Assembly: GCA_018434355.1 (NCBI GenBank)
Contig: JAHDPL010000023.1
Coordinates: 1 to 64,000, forward strand
Length of the DNA stretch: 64,000 nt
Direction: 5' to 3'
Origin: Sporomusaceae bacterium
GTDB taxonomy: Bacteria > Bacillota > Negativicutes > UBA1444
This document shows, in pieces, positions 25,989-34,458 of this stretch; the stretch's first letter is position 1, and each line of letters starts with the position of its first letter. The notes beneath the pieces were generated by a model. It saw only the letters and a list, made by a program, of their open reading frames with translations. It was not told the origin of the DNA and did not search any database. Position numbers and translations under genes: made by a program.

Positions 25989-28007
25989 ATGAATTGCCAC
26001 GCTGATAATCAGCAGACCGATATGGCGATATCGAATTCGTTGGAGCTTCAGTTTCGAGATTTATTTGATCTCGACGAAATCCAGCGCATTCAGGATGCGT
26101 TTTCGCTGGCCACCGGCGTCTCCGCGTTGATTACCGATCTTGCTGGAAATCCGATCACTCGGCCAAGCCAGTTTACCCGGTTTTGCCAAATGATCCGCAG
26201 TACTGACAAAGGACAGGCGCAGTGCAGGGAATCGGATGCATTCATCGGATTGTTGAATCCGGCCGGTCCGATCTGTGGTTTGTGTTTGAGCGGCAAGCTG
26301 CTTGACGGCGGGACCGGCATTGCCGTGGGAGAACGCCAAATCGCCAATTGGTTGATCGGCCAGGTCCTTGACGAGCCTGTCGATGAATCGTATTACCGGC
26401 AATATGCTCGGGAACTGGGTTTGGACGAAACGGAGTTTTTGCAGGCGCTGGCTGAAGTTCCCCGCATGTCGCGGCAACGCTTTGAACAGATTTGCCAGGC
26501 GCTGCATCTGATTGCCGCTCAGCTTTCCCGTCTGGCGCTGCGCAATGCTGAGCAACAGCATGTGATCGAACAATATCGGCAAACACAGGCTGCGTTGCAG
26601 GAAAGTGAGGAACGCTACCGGGCGCTGGTGCAAAAATCGTCCGAAGCGATTGTGCTGATCGACCCGGATACCCGTATGGTCGTTGAATCCAACCGGCATT
26701 TCCAGGAGTTGATCGGCTATTCGCAGGCGGAATTGGCTGAAATGCCGATTTATAACTTTGTTCTCGGCAGCAAGCAACAAATTGACCGGTATTATGAAGA
26801 AATTCTGCCATTACAACATGAACTGCCGGTGGAAGCGCGCCAGTTCCGTCATAAAAGCGGCCGTATTGTCGAAGTCGAACGTTCAGGAGCGTTAGTCCAC
26901 CTGCGGGGAAAAACCGTGTACATGGTCACGGCGCGGGATGTCACCGATCGCAAGTATATCGAAGAAAAGATGAATTATCTGAGTTATCACGACATGTTGA
27001 CCGGTCTGCACAACCGAACATATTTCGAAGAAGAAATGTTGCGGCGCGATTGCTCGGGTGAAGTGGAAATCGGCCTGATTATATTCGACCTTGACGGGCT
27101 CAAACTGGTCAATGATTCGTTCGGGCACGAACAGGGCGACGATTTGTTGGTGCGAACCGCCGAACTGATTCGGGGCTGTTTTAATGAATCCGATCTGGTT
27201 GCCCGGATCGGCGGCGATGAAATTGCTGTTTTGATGAGTAGGACTTCTCCGGAAATGATTGAGGCGGCGATGATACGGGTATATGAGGCAGTGGAGTCGG
27301 CTCAGCTGCAACCGCAGCGGATTCCGATCAGTCTGTCGGCGGGGTCGGCGTTTCGCGCTGAGGTCAATGTTTCCATGCGTGAATTGTTTCGTGAGGCCGA
27401 CAATAAGATGTATCGGGGCAAACTTCACCGTAGCCAGAGTACTCGCAGCGCGATCGTCCAGACTGTCATGACGCTATTGGAAGCGAGGGATTTTATCACC
27501 GAAGGTCATGCCGACCGGTTGCAGGAAATGCTGATTCGGTTGGCGAAGGCTGCCGGTTTGCCGGAGAGCCGGATGACCGATCTGCGGCTGTTGGCTCAGT
27601 TTCATGATATCGGCAAAGTGGGGATCCCTGACCGGATTCTGCTTAAACCCGGACCGCTGGAACCGGATGAAGTGATTGAAATGCGCCGGCACTGCGAAAT
27701 CGGTCACCGTATCGCCCAATCCTCGCCGGATTTGTTGCCGGTGGCCGATTGGGTGCTGAAACACCAGGAATGGTGGAATGGTGAAGGGTATCCGCTGGGG
27801 CTGGCCGGCGAACGAATTCCGATTGAATGCCGGATATTATCGATTGCGGATGCTTACGATGCGATGACCAGCGACCGTCCTTATCGCAAGGCGATGAGCC
27901 ATGAGGCGGCGTTGACGGAATTGCGCCGCTGCGCCGGGGTTCAGTTTGACCCGGATCTGGTGGAACTGTTTATTGAAACTTGCTCTGACAAGACAGAATC
28001 AACTTAA
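25989..28007 (+). CDS. PocR-PAS-GGDEF-HD-GYP c-di-GMP signalling protein
   Basis: A 672-residue cytoplasmic protein with four domains in order. First is a PocR sensor (about 22-185; Cys-rich, with C66, C79, C96 and C99). Next is PAS (about 205-320, SEERYRALVQKSSEAI). Then GGDEF (about 330-480) with GGDEI at 408-412, a conservative variant that may still be active. Last is HD-GYP (about 485-660) with HDIGK at 539-543 and GYP at 600-602, a phosphodiesterase signature. It may both make and break c-di-GMP in response to a small ligand; PocR domains are known to bind hydrocarbon-like compounds. ATG follows AGGAGAG. It is a single gene closed by the terminator at 28031. Confidence 0.9.
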   Translation: MNCHADNQQTDMAISNSLELQFRDLFDLDEIQRIQDAFSLATGVSALITDLAGNPITRPSQFTRFCQMIRSTDKGQAQCRESDAFIGLLNPAGPICGLCLSGKLLDGGTGIAVGERQIANWLIGQVLDEPVDESYYRQYARELGLDETEFLQALAEVPRMSRQRFEQICQALHLIAAQLSRLALRNAEQQHVIEQYRQTQAALQESEERYRALVQKSSEAIVLIDPDTRMVVESNRHFQELIGYSQAELAEMPIYNFVLGSKQQIDRYYEEILPLQHELPVEARQFRHKSGRIVEVERSGALVHLRGKTVYMVTARDVTDRKYIEEKMNYLSYHDMLTGLHNRTYFEEEMLRRDCSGEVEIGLIIFDLDGLKLVNDSFGHEQGDDLLVRTAELIRGCFNESDLVARIGGDEIAVLMSRTSPEMIEAAMIRVYEAVESAQLQPQRIPISLSAGSAFRAEVNVSMRELFREADNKMYRGKLHRSQSTRSAIVQTVMTLLEARDFITEGHADRLQEMLIRLAKAAGLPESRMTDLRLLAQFHDIGKVGIPDRILLKPGPLEPDEVIEMRRHCEIGHRIAQSSPDLLPVADWVLKHQEWWNGEGYPLGLAGERIPIECRILSIADAYDAMTSDRPYRKAMSHEAALTELRRCAGVQFDPDLVELFIETCSDKTEST

Positions 28008-28030
28008 ATCCGTCGCTTCCGGAGAAATGC

Positions 28031-28086
28031 AACAGGGATCATGCAGCTGTCGTATACACAGTCCGCAGATCCCTGTTTTTTTATTA
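28031..28086 (+). terminator. Terminator after the PocR-GGDEF-HD-GYP gene
   Basis: AACAGGGATC (28031-28040) is a perfect inverted repeat of GATCCCTGTT (28068-28077), followed by TTTTTTATT. Confidence 0.9.
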
Positions 28087-28110
28087 ACGGTATTTGCTTG
28101 TCGTAAAAGG

Positions 28111-28428
28111 TCAGGCCAGCAAATCGACAACTGATTTTGCGCTGGGCTTGTGGGCGCTTAATACTGATCCGGCAGATTTTTCAGCAGCCGCCCGGATCAG
28201 TTCCAGCTGTTTGCGGGCTTCTTCGGGGTTGGTGACTGCCGGCAGAGGAGAAGCCATCATTGACTGGGCCGTTTCGGATAGCTCCAATTCGTAAGATGTA
28301 TCCAGCTTGCTGCTTTGCTGCGGATCAATCGGTTTATCGCTCTTGGCGGCTTTTTCTTTGCGAAGCAGCGCTTCGGCGGCGCTTTGGCCCTGCAAAGAGG
28401 AAGATTGTTGCGGAATACGCGTGGTCAT
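28111..28428 (-). CDS. Small conserved-looking protein of unknown function
   Basis: A 105-residue hydrophilic protein, MTTRIPQQ at the start, using ATG 28428 behind GGGGAGTGATC rather than an upstream GTG extension. The N-terminal third is rich in Gln, Ser and Ala and looks unstructured; the middle holds a SYELELSETAQSMM stretch and the end an amphipathic helix (EEARKQLELIRAAAEKS). The xELSxxAQ pattern recalls small proteins of flagellar or secretion gene sets such as FlgM, but that link is weak. No signal peptide or membrane segment. I do not recognise the family. Confidence 0.55.
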   Translation of the reverse strand: MTTRIPQQSSSLQGQSAAEALLRKEKAAKSDKPIDPQQSSKLDTSYELELSETAQSMMASPLPAVTNPEEARKQLELIRAAAEKSAGSVLSAHKPSAKSVVDLLA

Positions 28429-28543
28429 GGTGATCACTCCCCACATGATTGTTACGCTAGATTCATCGGGATTATCGGGATTTTCTTAAGTCCTTCTATG
28501 TTCATCATAGCAGACGGAGTGCATTTTGTGAATAACCTCGCGT

Positions 28544-30559
28544 TTATGAAGAGCCGACCAAACGGTCGATCAGGCTGTCGGCGACCAGATGCGGCAGGAT
28601 GACATGGGCTTTGCCGGACTGGTCGCGATTGAACTCACGGATCGTTTCCATCGAATTGGGGTTGCGGGCCCAGCTGCGTCTCGCCACGCCTCCCATCACA
28701 TCCCACAGCATTGCTGAACGGATAATGGCGTCGATTCTCTCGCTGCCATCCAGCACCAAGCCAAATCCGCCGTTGATCGCCTTGCCGATCCCCACGCCGC
28801 CTCCGTTGTGCAATGCGACAAGACTCATGCCGCGGGCTGCGTTGCCGGCGAAACATTGGGTGGCCATATCGGCCATGACATTGCTGCCGTCCTTAATGTT
28901 GGCCGTTTCACGAAACGGAGAATCCGTTCCACTGACGTCGTGGTGGTCGCGTCCCAGCATGATCGGTCCCACCTCGCCGTTACGAACCATTTCGTTGAAC
29001 CGCAGCGCGATGCGAACCCGTCCTTCAGCGTCCTGATAAAGAATCCTCGCCTGCGTGCCAACCACCAATTTGTTTTTGGCCGCGTCGCGAATCCAGACAT
29101 AATTGTCGCGGTCTTGGCCGCGGCGTTCCGGGTTGATGCACTGCATCGCCGCCTGGTCGGTTTTGTCCAGGTCTTCCGGTTTTCCGCTGAGGCAGACCCA
29201 GCGAAACGGGCCGTAGCCGTAATCAAATAGTTCCGGTCCCATGATGTCTTCCACATAGGAAGGAAAAATGAAGCCGTCCTTCTCATCAACGCCGTTCAGC
29301 GACACTTCACTTACTCCGGCGTCAAACACAGCTTTCAGGAAGGCGTTGCCATAATCGAAGAAATAGGTTCCTCGCTGCGTGAGCGTTTTGATCAGTTCAA
29401 ACTGGCGTTTCAGACTCGCATCGACTGCGGCGTGAAATTGTAGCCTGTCCTCAGCCAGCATGCGGGTGCGTTGTTCGAATGTCATGCCTTGCGGGCAATA
29501 GCCGCCGTCATACGGCACATGGCAGGAAGTTTGATCCGACAGTAGCGAGACCGGAATGTTCTGTTTAACTACATACTCCAGCAGATCCACAATATTTCCG
29601 TGATAGGCGATTGCTATCGGTTGTTTGTTTTTCAGAGCTTCATAGGCAAATTGAAACACTTCCGGCAATTGGTCGGACATTCGGCTGATCCAGCCTTGGG
29701 ACAAGCGGGTCTGGATGCGTGAGAGATCGACTTCGGCTATGATGCCGACGCCGCCGGCGATTTCGATCGCTTTGCCTTGGGCGCCGCTCATGCCGCCGAG
29801 ACCGGAGGTGATGAACAGGTGGCCGCGCAGGTCTTCATCCGGCGCCAGGCCCAGTCTCATGCGTCCGGCATTCAAGATGGTGTTGAAAGTGCCGTGCACA
29901 ATGCCCTGCGGCCCGATGTACATCCAGCCGCCGGCGGTCATTTGGCCGTAATTGGCGACCCCGAGCTGTTCAGCGATTTCCCAGTCGTTCTGATTGTCGA
30001 ACATGCCGATCATCAATGCATTGGTGATGATGACCCGCGGCGCGTCAGGACGGGAAGGGAACAGGCCGAGCGGATGCCCCGACTCGATCACCAGCGTCTG
30101 GTCCTGGGTGAGGATTTCCAGGTACTGTTTGATAATCCGGTATTGCAGCCAGTTTTGGCAGACGCTGCCGGTTTCGCCGTAGGTGACCAGCTCATAAGGA
30201 TACAAGGCGACTTCGGGGTTCAGGTTGTTGTCGATCATGACCTGGAACGCCTTGCCTTCGATACAGTTGCCGCGATACTCGTCGATCGGCTTGCCGTAAA
30301 GAGGCTGCTCGGGCATGTACCGATAGGCGTAAATCCGGCCGCGAGTCTTTAACTCCTGTAAAAATTCAGGCGCCAGGGTTTCGTGCAGTGCTTCGGGCAC
30401 ATAGCGCAACGCATTGCGCAGAGCAACTTTGGTTTGCGCCGGCGTCAGTTTGAATCCGCGGTCCGGCGCCCGTCGCAACGCCGGGTTGAAAACCGGCGGC
30501 GGCGGTAGTTCGCTGCCAAGACCGATGATTTTGGGGTTAACAGTATTTGCGGTGTGCAC
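28544..30559 (-). CDS. hutU: Urocanate hydratase (long form)
   Basis: A 671-residue urocanase, which hydrates urocanate to imidazolone propionate in histidine breakdown using tightly bound NAD+. Visible family motifs are YGQMTAGGWMYIGPQGIVHGT, the NAD-binding GLGGMSGAQGKA, and DQTSCHVPYDGGYCP, shown here in pieces. It is the longer type, about 110 residues above the E. coli/Bacillus form. GTG 30559 follows GGGAGGG. It lies 47 bp after mnmA on the same strand, and no hutH, hutI or hutG gene is near; a HutP-family gene sits 15 kb away. Confidence 0.92.
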   Translation of the reverse strand: MHTANTVNPKIIGLGSELPPPPVFNPALRRAPDRGFKLTPAQTKVALRNALRYVPEALHETLAPEFLQELKTRGRIYAYRYMPEQPLYGKPIDEYRGNCIEGKAFQVMIDNNLNPEVALYPYELVTYGETGSVCQNWLQYRIIKQYLEILTQDQTLVIESGHPLGLFPSRPDAPRVIITNALMIGMFDNQNDWEIAEQLGVANYGQMTAGGWMYIGPQGIVHGTFNTILNAGRMRLGLAPDEDLRGHLFITSGLGGMSGAQGKAIEIAGGVGIIAEVDLSRIQTRLSQGWISRMSDQLPEVFQFAYEALKNKQPIAIAYHGNIVDLLEYVVKQNIPVSLLSDQTSCHVPYDGGYCPQGMTFEQRTRMLAEDRLQFHAAVDASLKRQFELIKTLTQRGTYFFDYGNAFLKAVFDAGVSEVSLNGVDEKDGFIFPSYVEDIMGPELFDYGYGPFRWVCLSGKPEDLDKTDQAAMQCINPERRGQDRDNYVWIRDAAKNKLVVGTQARILYQDAEGRVRIALRFNEMVRNGEVGPIMLGRDHHDVSGTDSPFRETANIKDGSNVMADMATQCFAGNAARGMSLVALHNGGGVGIGKAINGGFGLVLDGSERIDAIIRSAMLWDVMGGVARRSWARNPNSMETIREFNRDQSGKAHVILPHLVADSLIDRLVGSS

Positions 30560-30606
30560 GTCAATCCCTCCCGAACAATAATAAAGGAATATAGCAAGAC
30601 AGTTTC

Positions 30607-31689
30607 TTACTCGATGATGCCGCCGCCGAGAACGGTGTCGCCGTCATAGAGGACTACCGATTGCCCCGGCGTGATGGCGCGCTGTTTTTGGGCAAAGCGG
30701 ATTTCCAGTCTCCGATCCGGTAGCGGGACAATCGTTGCCGGCTGTTCGGCCGCCGTAGAACGAATTTTGGCCATAGCCTGGAATGATTCGGTCGGGGTGA
30801 TGCCGGACAACCAATTTACCTCGCGGGCTGTCAGCCGATCAGAAAACACATCGGTTTCGCAGCCGAGCGTGACTCTGTTGGTGAGCGGATCGATCGCTGT
30901 GACGAACATCGGCTGTCCCAAGGCGATTCCCAGTCCTTTGCGTTGACCAATGGTATAGCAGGCAAATCCTTTATGCATGCCGAGAATCGTTCCGTCCTTG
31001 GCAACGTACGGACCGGGCTTGATCAGTCCTGGCGCTCTTTCTTGCAGAAAGCGCCTGTAATTATTGTCAGGAATAAAACAGATTTCCTGGCTTTCCGGTT
31101 TGTTAGCCACGGCAAACCCCAAATCGGCCGCCAACTGACGAGTTTCCGCCTTGGTCAGGCCGCCTAGCGGCAGCAGGAACTGCGACAGGGTTTGTTGATC
31201 AAGATGGTATAGCACATAAGACTGGTCTTTTTTCGCATCTTTGCCTTTGACCAATTGATAACGGTTGTGTTGCTCAGCATAACGGATTTGTGCGTAATGT
31301 CCGGTTGCGACAAAGTCTGCGCCCAGTTCACGGGCCCGTTGCATCAGGGCGCCAAATTTCAAGTGCCGGTTGCAGGCGATGCATGGATTCGGCGTGCGTC
31401 CGGCCAGATATTCCTGCGTGAAATAATCGATGACATCATGGGAAAACGCGGCCTGGAAATTAAACACATAGTGGGGGATATCCAGTTTTTGCGCTACCCG
31501 GCGGGCATCTTCGACCGCAGACAGAGTGCAGCAACTGCGCTCCGGTCCGGTTGCGTCTTCGGAGACGTCCTGCCATAGTTTCATTGTCGCGCCGATCACT
31601 TCATAACCCTGACGCTTTAACAACGCTGCGGCAACCGAACTGTCAACGCCGCCGCTCATTGCAATCAGAACTTTTTTTGTGTTTTTCAT
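30607..31689 (-). CDS. mnmA: tRNA-specific 2-thiouridylase
   Basis: A 360-residue MnmA, which makes 2-thiouridine at the wobble position of Lys, Glu and Gln tRNAs. The ATP-pyrophosphatase loop SGGVDSSV is near residue 12; the catalytic cysteines are in GRTPNPC (about residue 102) and ESQEICF (about residue 200). A TATAAT at 31698-31703 on the minus strand lies only about 8 bp before ATG 31689, and there is no ribosome binding site, so the mRNA may be leaderless. Urocanate hydratase follows on the same strand. The sulfur donor (an IscS/NifS-type desulfurase) is not encoded nearby. Confidence 0.95.
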   Translation of the reverse strand: MKNTKKVLIAMSGGVDSSVAAALLKRQGYEVIGATMKLWQDVSEDATGPERSCCTLSAVEDARRVAQKLDIPHYVFNFQAAFSHDVIDYFTQEYLAGRTPNPCIACNRHLKFGALMQRARELGADFVATGHYAQIRYAEQHNRYQLVKGKDAKKDQSYVLYHLDQQTLSQFLLPLGGLTKAETRQLAADLGFAVANKPESQEICFIPDNNYRRFLQERAPGLIKPGPYVAKDGTILGMHKGFACYTIGQRKGLGIALGQPMFVTAIDPLTNRVTLGCETDVFSDRLTAREVNWLSGITPTESFQAMAKIRSTAAEQPATIVPLPDRRLEIRFAQKQRAITPGQSVVLYDGDTVLGGGIIE

Positions 31690-31734
31690 ACGCAAATTAT
31701 ACCATATTTGAGCGCTTGTTTGCAGGAAGGCATT

Positions 31735-31763
31735 TTGACAGATATTGACCGGTCTGCTATGAT
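31735..31763 (+). promoter_or_regulatory. Promoter of the LplT-like gene
   Basis: Perfect TTGACA (31735-31740), 17-bp spacer and TATGAT (31758-31763). Confidence 0.75.
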
Positions 31764-31865
31764 TTACGCGTACGGACGGATAGTTTATAATGCGAAAAAG
31801 TTTGATTTTACTGACATTTTGACTTGCGCCGACGTACGGACAGAGAAAGGAAGTGGAGCAACCGT

Positions 31866-33062
31866 TTGAATAGATTGTTTTCTCCGTTGGGAGCGCTGCT
31901 TTCCGGACAATTCCTTTCCGCGTTCGTTGACAATACTTTGTTGTTCATCGCGCAAGCGATCATCCTGCGGGATGCGCTGCCCGACTATTATTTGCCGTTA
32001 GTGCAGGGGTTGTATCTAGCCGCCTATATCCTGGCTTCGCCCTGGGTCGGCGGTTTTTCCGATTTCGTTCCCAAGGCGCGGGTGCTGTTTATCGGCAATA
32101 TTGTCAAGGCGTTATGCCTTGTCGGGTTTCTTTTCGGCTTGAATCCGGCTGTCAGTTATGGGATTTTCGGCTTGGGTTCAGTAATTTACAGCCCGGCCAA
32201 ATATGGAATCCTGCCTTTTCTGACAAAAGATGAAGAACAACTCATGAAGGCGAACTCCTGGATGGAAGGCACTACGATTGCAGCGATTCTCAGCGGCGCT
32301 GTCGTAGGCGGTTTTTTATCCGACTATTCGATATCACTGGCCTGTTTGGTTGGGCTGGTACTTTATGCCGTGTCGATCGGCTTCACTTTTTTGATTCCGA
32401 TGAATCCCAGTCGGGGAAAAATGCCGGGCTGGAACGCGATTGGCGAGTTTTTTGGCGATATCCGCTTTTTTCTGCAGCATATCGACGGGCGTTTTTCCGT
32501 GCTTGGTTCCGCATTTTTCTGGACGGTTTCCAACATTCTGCGTCTGGGGATGTTTGTCTGGGTTCCGGTTGCGCTGGGACTTTCAGGCAACAAGCCTGTC
32601 AGTCTGTTGATGGCGGTGATCGGCATCGGCATCGGTATCGGTGCGTTGCTTGCGCCGCGTTTCGTTTCGCTGCGCAGTTACCGCCGGGCGATTATCTTCG
32701 GTGTTTTGATGAGCGCCGTCGTGATGGCGTTGAGTTACGTCCAGACGCTGCCGCTGGCGGTGGGATTGATATTTATGGTAGGAATCCTTAGCGGGATTTA
32801 TATCGTGCCGGTAAACACCCTGAACGAATATCTGGGCGATTGCACCATCGGAACCGGACGGGCCACCACCGTGCAGAATTTCGCTGAAAACACGTTTATG
32901 CTGCTGGGAACCGGCGCTTACTCATTAGCGGAATATGTGGACATTCCCATCGATCATACGATTCGTTGGGCCGGGATTCTGCTGTTGGTCTTCATGGTAT
33001 TTCTGGCCGGCTATCGCAAAGGAGATCCGATCGCAGTCCGGGGTGACGCTGAACGGTGTTAG
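31866..33062 (+). CDS. lplT: LplT-like MFS transporter (lysophospholipid transporter family)
   Basis: A 398-residue MFS protein with about 12 helices. The N-terminal LLSGQFLSAFVDNTLLFIAQ and SPAKYGILPFLTKDEEQLMKANSW segments (shown in part) are characteristic of LplT, which flips lysophospholipids inward in Gram-negative cells. That fits a diderm Firmicute. TTG 31866 is chosen because GGAAGTGGAG precedes it and the protein then starts MNRLFSPLG; an earlier in-frame TTG at 31824 has no site. The usual partner acyltransferase Aas is not next to it. Confidence 0.85.
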   Translation: MNRLFSPLGALLSGQFLSAFVDNTLLFIAQAIILRDALPDYYLPLVQGLYLAAYILASPWVGGFSDFVPKARVLFIGNIVKALCLVGFLFGLNPAVSYGIFGLGSVIYSPAKYGILPFLTKDEEQLMKANSWMEGTTIAAILSGAVVGGFLSDYSISLACLVGLVLYAVSIGFTFLIPMNPSRGKMPGWNAIGEFFGDIRFFLQHIDGRFSVLGSAFFWTVSNILRLGMFVWVPVALGLSGNKPVSLLMAVIGIGIGIGALLAPRFVSLRSYRRAIIFGVLMSAVVMALSYVQTLPLAVGLIFMVGILSGIYIVPVNTLNEYLGDCTIGTGRATTVQNFAENTFMLLGTGAYSLAEYVDIPIDHTIRWAGILLLVFMVFLAGYRKGDPIAVRGDAERC

Positions 33063-33118
33063 CCTCGGTTGGTTAAGCTGTAAGTAATAAGTAAATAGTA
33101 GCGGGAGGTGCAATTAAA

Positions 33119-34144
33119 ATGGAATGGTCGGAATTGAAAGCAAAGGCAAAGGAACGATTCAATGGCGCTTGCAGACTCTGCCCGGTATGCAACGGGGTCG
33201 CTTGCGCCGGTGAAGTTCCTGGCATGGGCGGCGTGGGAACCGGAATGGGGTTTCGCAACAATGTGAGCGCGCTGGCAGATATCAAGCTGAATTTGCGCAC
33301 GGTGCACCGGGTGAATGCGCCGATCATGTCGACAGCCCTGTTCGGGCAGGAAATGAGCATGCCGGTGCTGGCCGCGGCGGTCGGCGGCACGGCGATGAAC
33401 ATGAAATGTACAATGAGCGAAGCCGAGTATTCGGCGGCGGTCATTACCGGTTCGGTGCAGGCCGGTGTGCTGGGAATGACCGGCGACGGGCCAAATCCGG
33501 AAGTGTTTCAGGGTGGATTATCGGCGATCAAGGCTGAACAGGGCAAAGGCATCGCCATTATCAAACCGCGCGAATCGGAACGCATCGTACTGCTGGCCAA
33601 CGAGGCGGCGCAGGCGGGTGCGGTAGCCTTCGGCATCGATATTGACGCGGCGGCGCTGATCAACATGACGCGGGCCGGACAACCGGTCGGACCGAAGAGT
33701 TTTATTGAACTGGAATACATCAAGCGCAATACGCAGATCCCCTTTATTGTTAAGGGCATCATGACGGTTGACGATGCGCTGGCCTGCGCCGAAGCAGGGG
33801 TTGATGCGATTGTGGTCTCCAATCATGGCGGCAGGGCGCTCGATCATACTCCCGGCACGGCGGAAGTGTTGCCGGCGATTGCTCGGGCGGTGCAAGGACG
33901 TTTGGTGGTGATGGTGGACGGCGGAGTCCGCAGCGGCGTCGATGTGCTGAAAATGCTCGCACTGGGCGCAGAATTCGTGTTGGTGGGTCGTCCGGTAATT
34001 GCCGGAGCGGTCGGTGGCGGCGCCGAAGGCGTCAAAATGGTCATGGACCGGCTGGCGGCGGAACTAAGAGCGGCAATGGTCCTGACAGGCGCCAACGATG
34101 TCCGGTCCGTATCGTCGAGGGTCATTTATCCGCCGGCCTGGTAG
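33119..34144 (+). CDS. FMN-dependent alpha-hydroxy-acid dehydrogenase with N-terminal Cys cluster
   Basis: A 341-residue TIM-barrel flavoenzyme of the lactate/glycolate oxidase family. Active-site motifs are IVKGIMTVDDA (the Lys near N1 of FMN), VSNHGGRALDH (catalytic His and substrate Arg) and VMVDGGVRSGVDV (phosphate binding). The N-terminus has CRLCPVCNGVAC at residues 18-29, four cysteines not found in classical oxidases, common in anaerobe homologues and possibly a metal or Fe-S site. In an anaerobe it more likely works as a dehydrogenase than as an H2O2-forming oxidase (inference). ATG follows GGGAGGTG. Confidence 0.88.
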   Translation: MEWSELKAKAKERFNGACRLCPVCNGVACAGEVPGMGGVGTGMGFRNNVSALADIKLNLRTVHRVNAPIMSTALFGQEMSMPVLAAAVGGTAMNMKCTMSEAEYSAAVITGSVQAGVLGMTGDGPNPEVFQGGLSAIKAEQGKGIAIIKPRESERIVLLANEAAQAGAVAFGIDIDAAALINMTRAGQPVGPKSFIELEYIKRNTQIPFIVKGIMTVDDALACAEAGVDAIVVSNHGGRALDHTPGTAEVLPAIARAVQGRLVVMVDGGVRSGVDVLKMLALGAEFVLVGRPVIAGAVGGGAEGVKMVMDRLAAELRAAMVLTGANDVRSVSSRVIYPPAW

Positions 34145-34147
34145 GGC

Positions 34148-34396
34148 CTATTCGCAACGCACCTCTTGAAAGACGACAGCCGGCTGGGTCAGGGGGAGTA
34201 CGGTCGGTGTCAGCCGGGCTAGTTCTTCCGGCAACCAGCCCTGACCGGAGCCAGCCAGCAATTGCAGGGCCTGTTCCGCCGATTCGGCGGCAATGATCGC
34301 CACAGCGTCGGTATACATCGACTGGTGTACGCAAGGTTCGCCAAACATGCTCCAGCTATGGAATTTCCGGTTGTGTCGCCAAATATAGAGTTGCAT
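34148..34396 (-). CDS. Small protein of unknown function
   Basis: An 82-residue protein starting MQLYIWRHNRK behind AAGGGGAT. It appears as a compact alpha/beta protein: an initial strand with Trp, a DAVAIIAAESAEQALQLL helix and a Pro-rich tail ending TQPAVVFQEVRCE. No signal peptide or membrane segment. It fills the space between the hydroxy-acid dehydrogenase (3 bp away, convergent) and the divergent HD-GYP gene. I do not recognise the family; the good ribosome site and start support a real gene. Confidence 0.55.
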   Translation of the reverse strand: MQLYIWRHNRKFHSWSMFGEPCVHQSMYTDAVAIIAAESAEQALQLLAGSGQGWLPEELARLTPTVLPLTQPAVVFQEVRCE

Positions 34397-34458
34397 CGCA
34401 AAATCCCCTTCAGTTTGTTATTTTGGGTTTGATGTTTTGAAAAGGTTGGTGTCATTGA

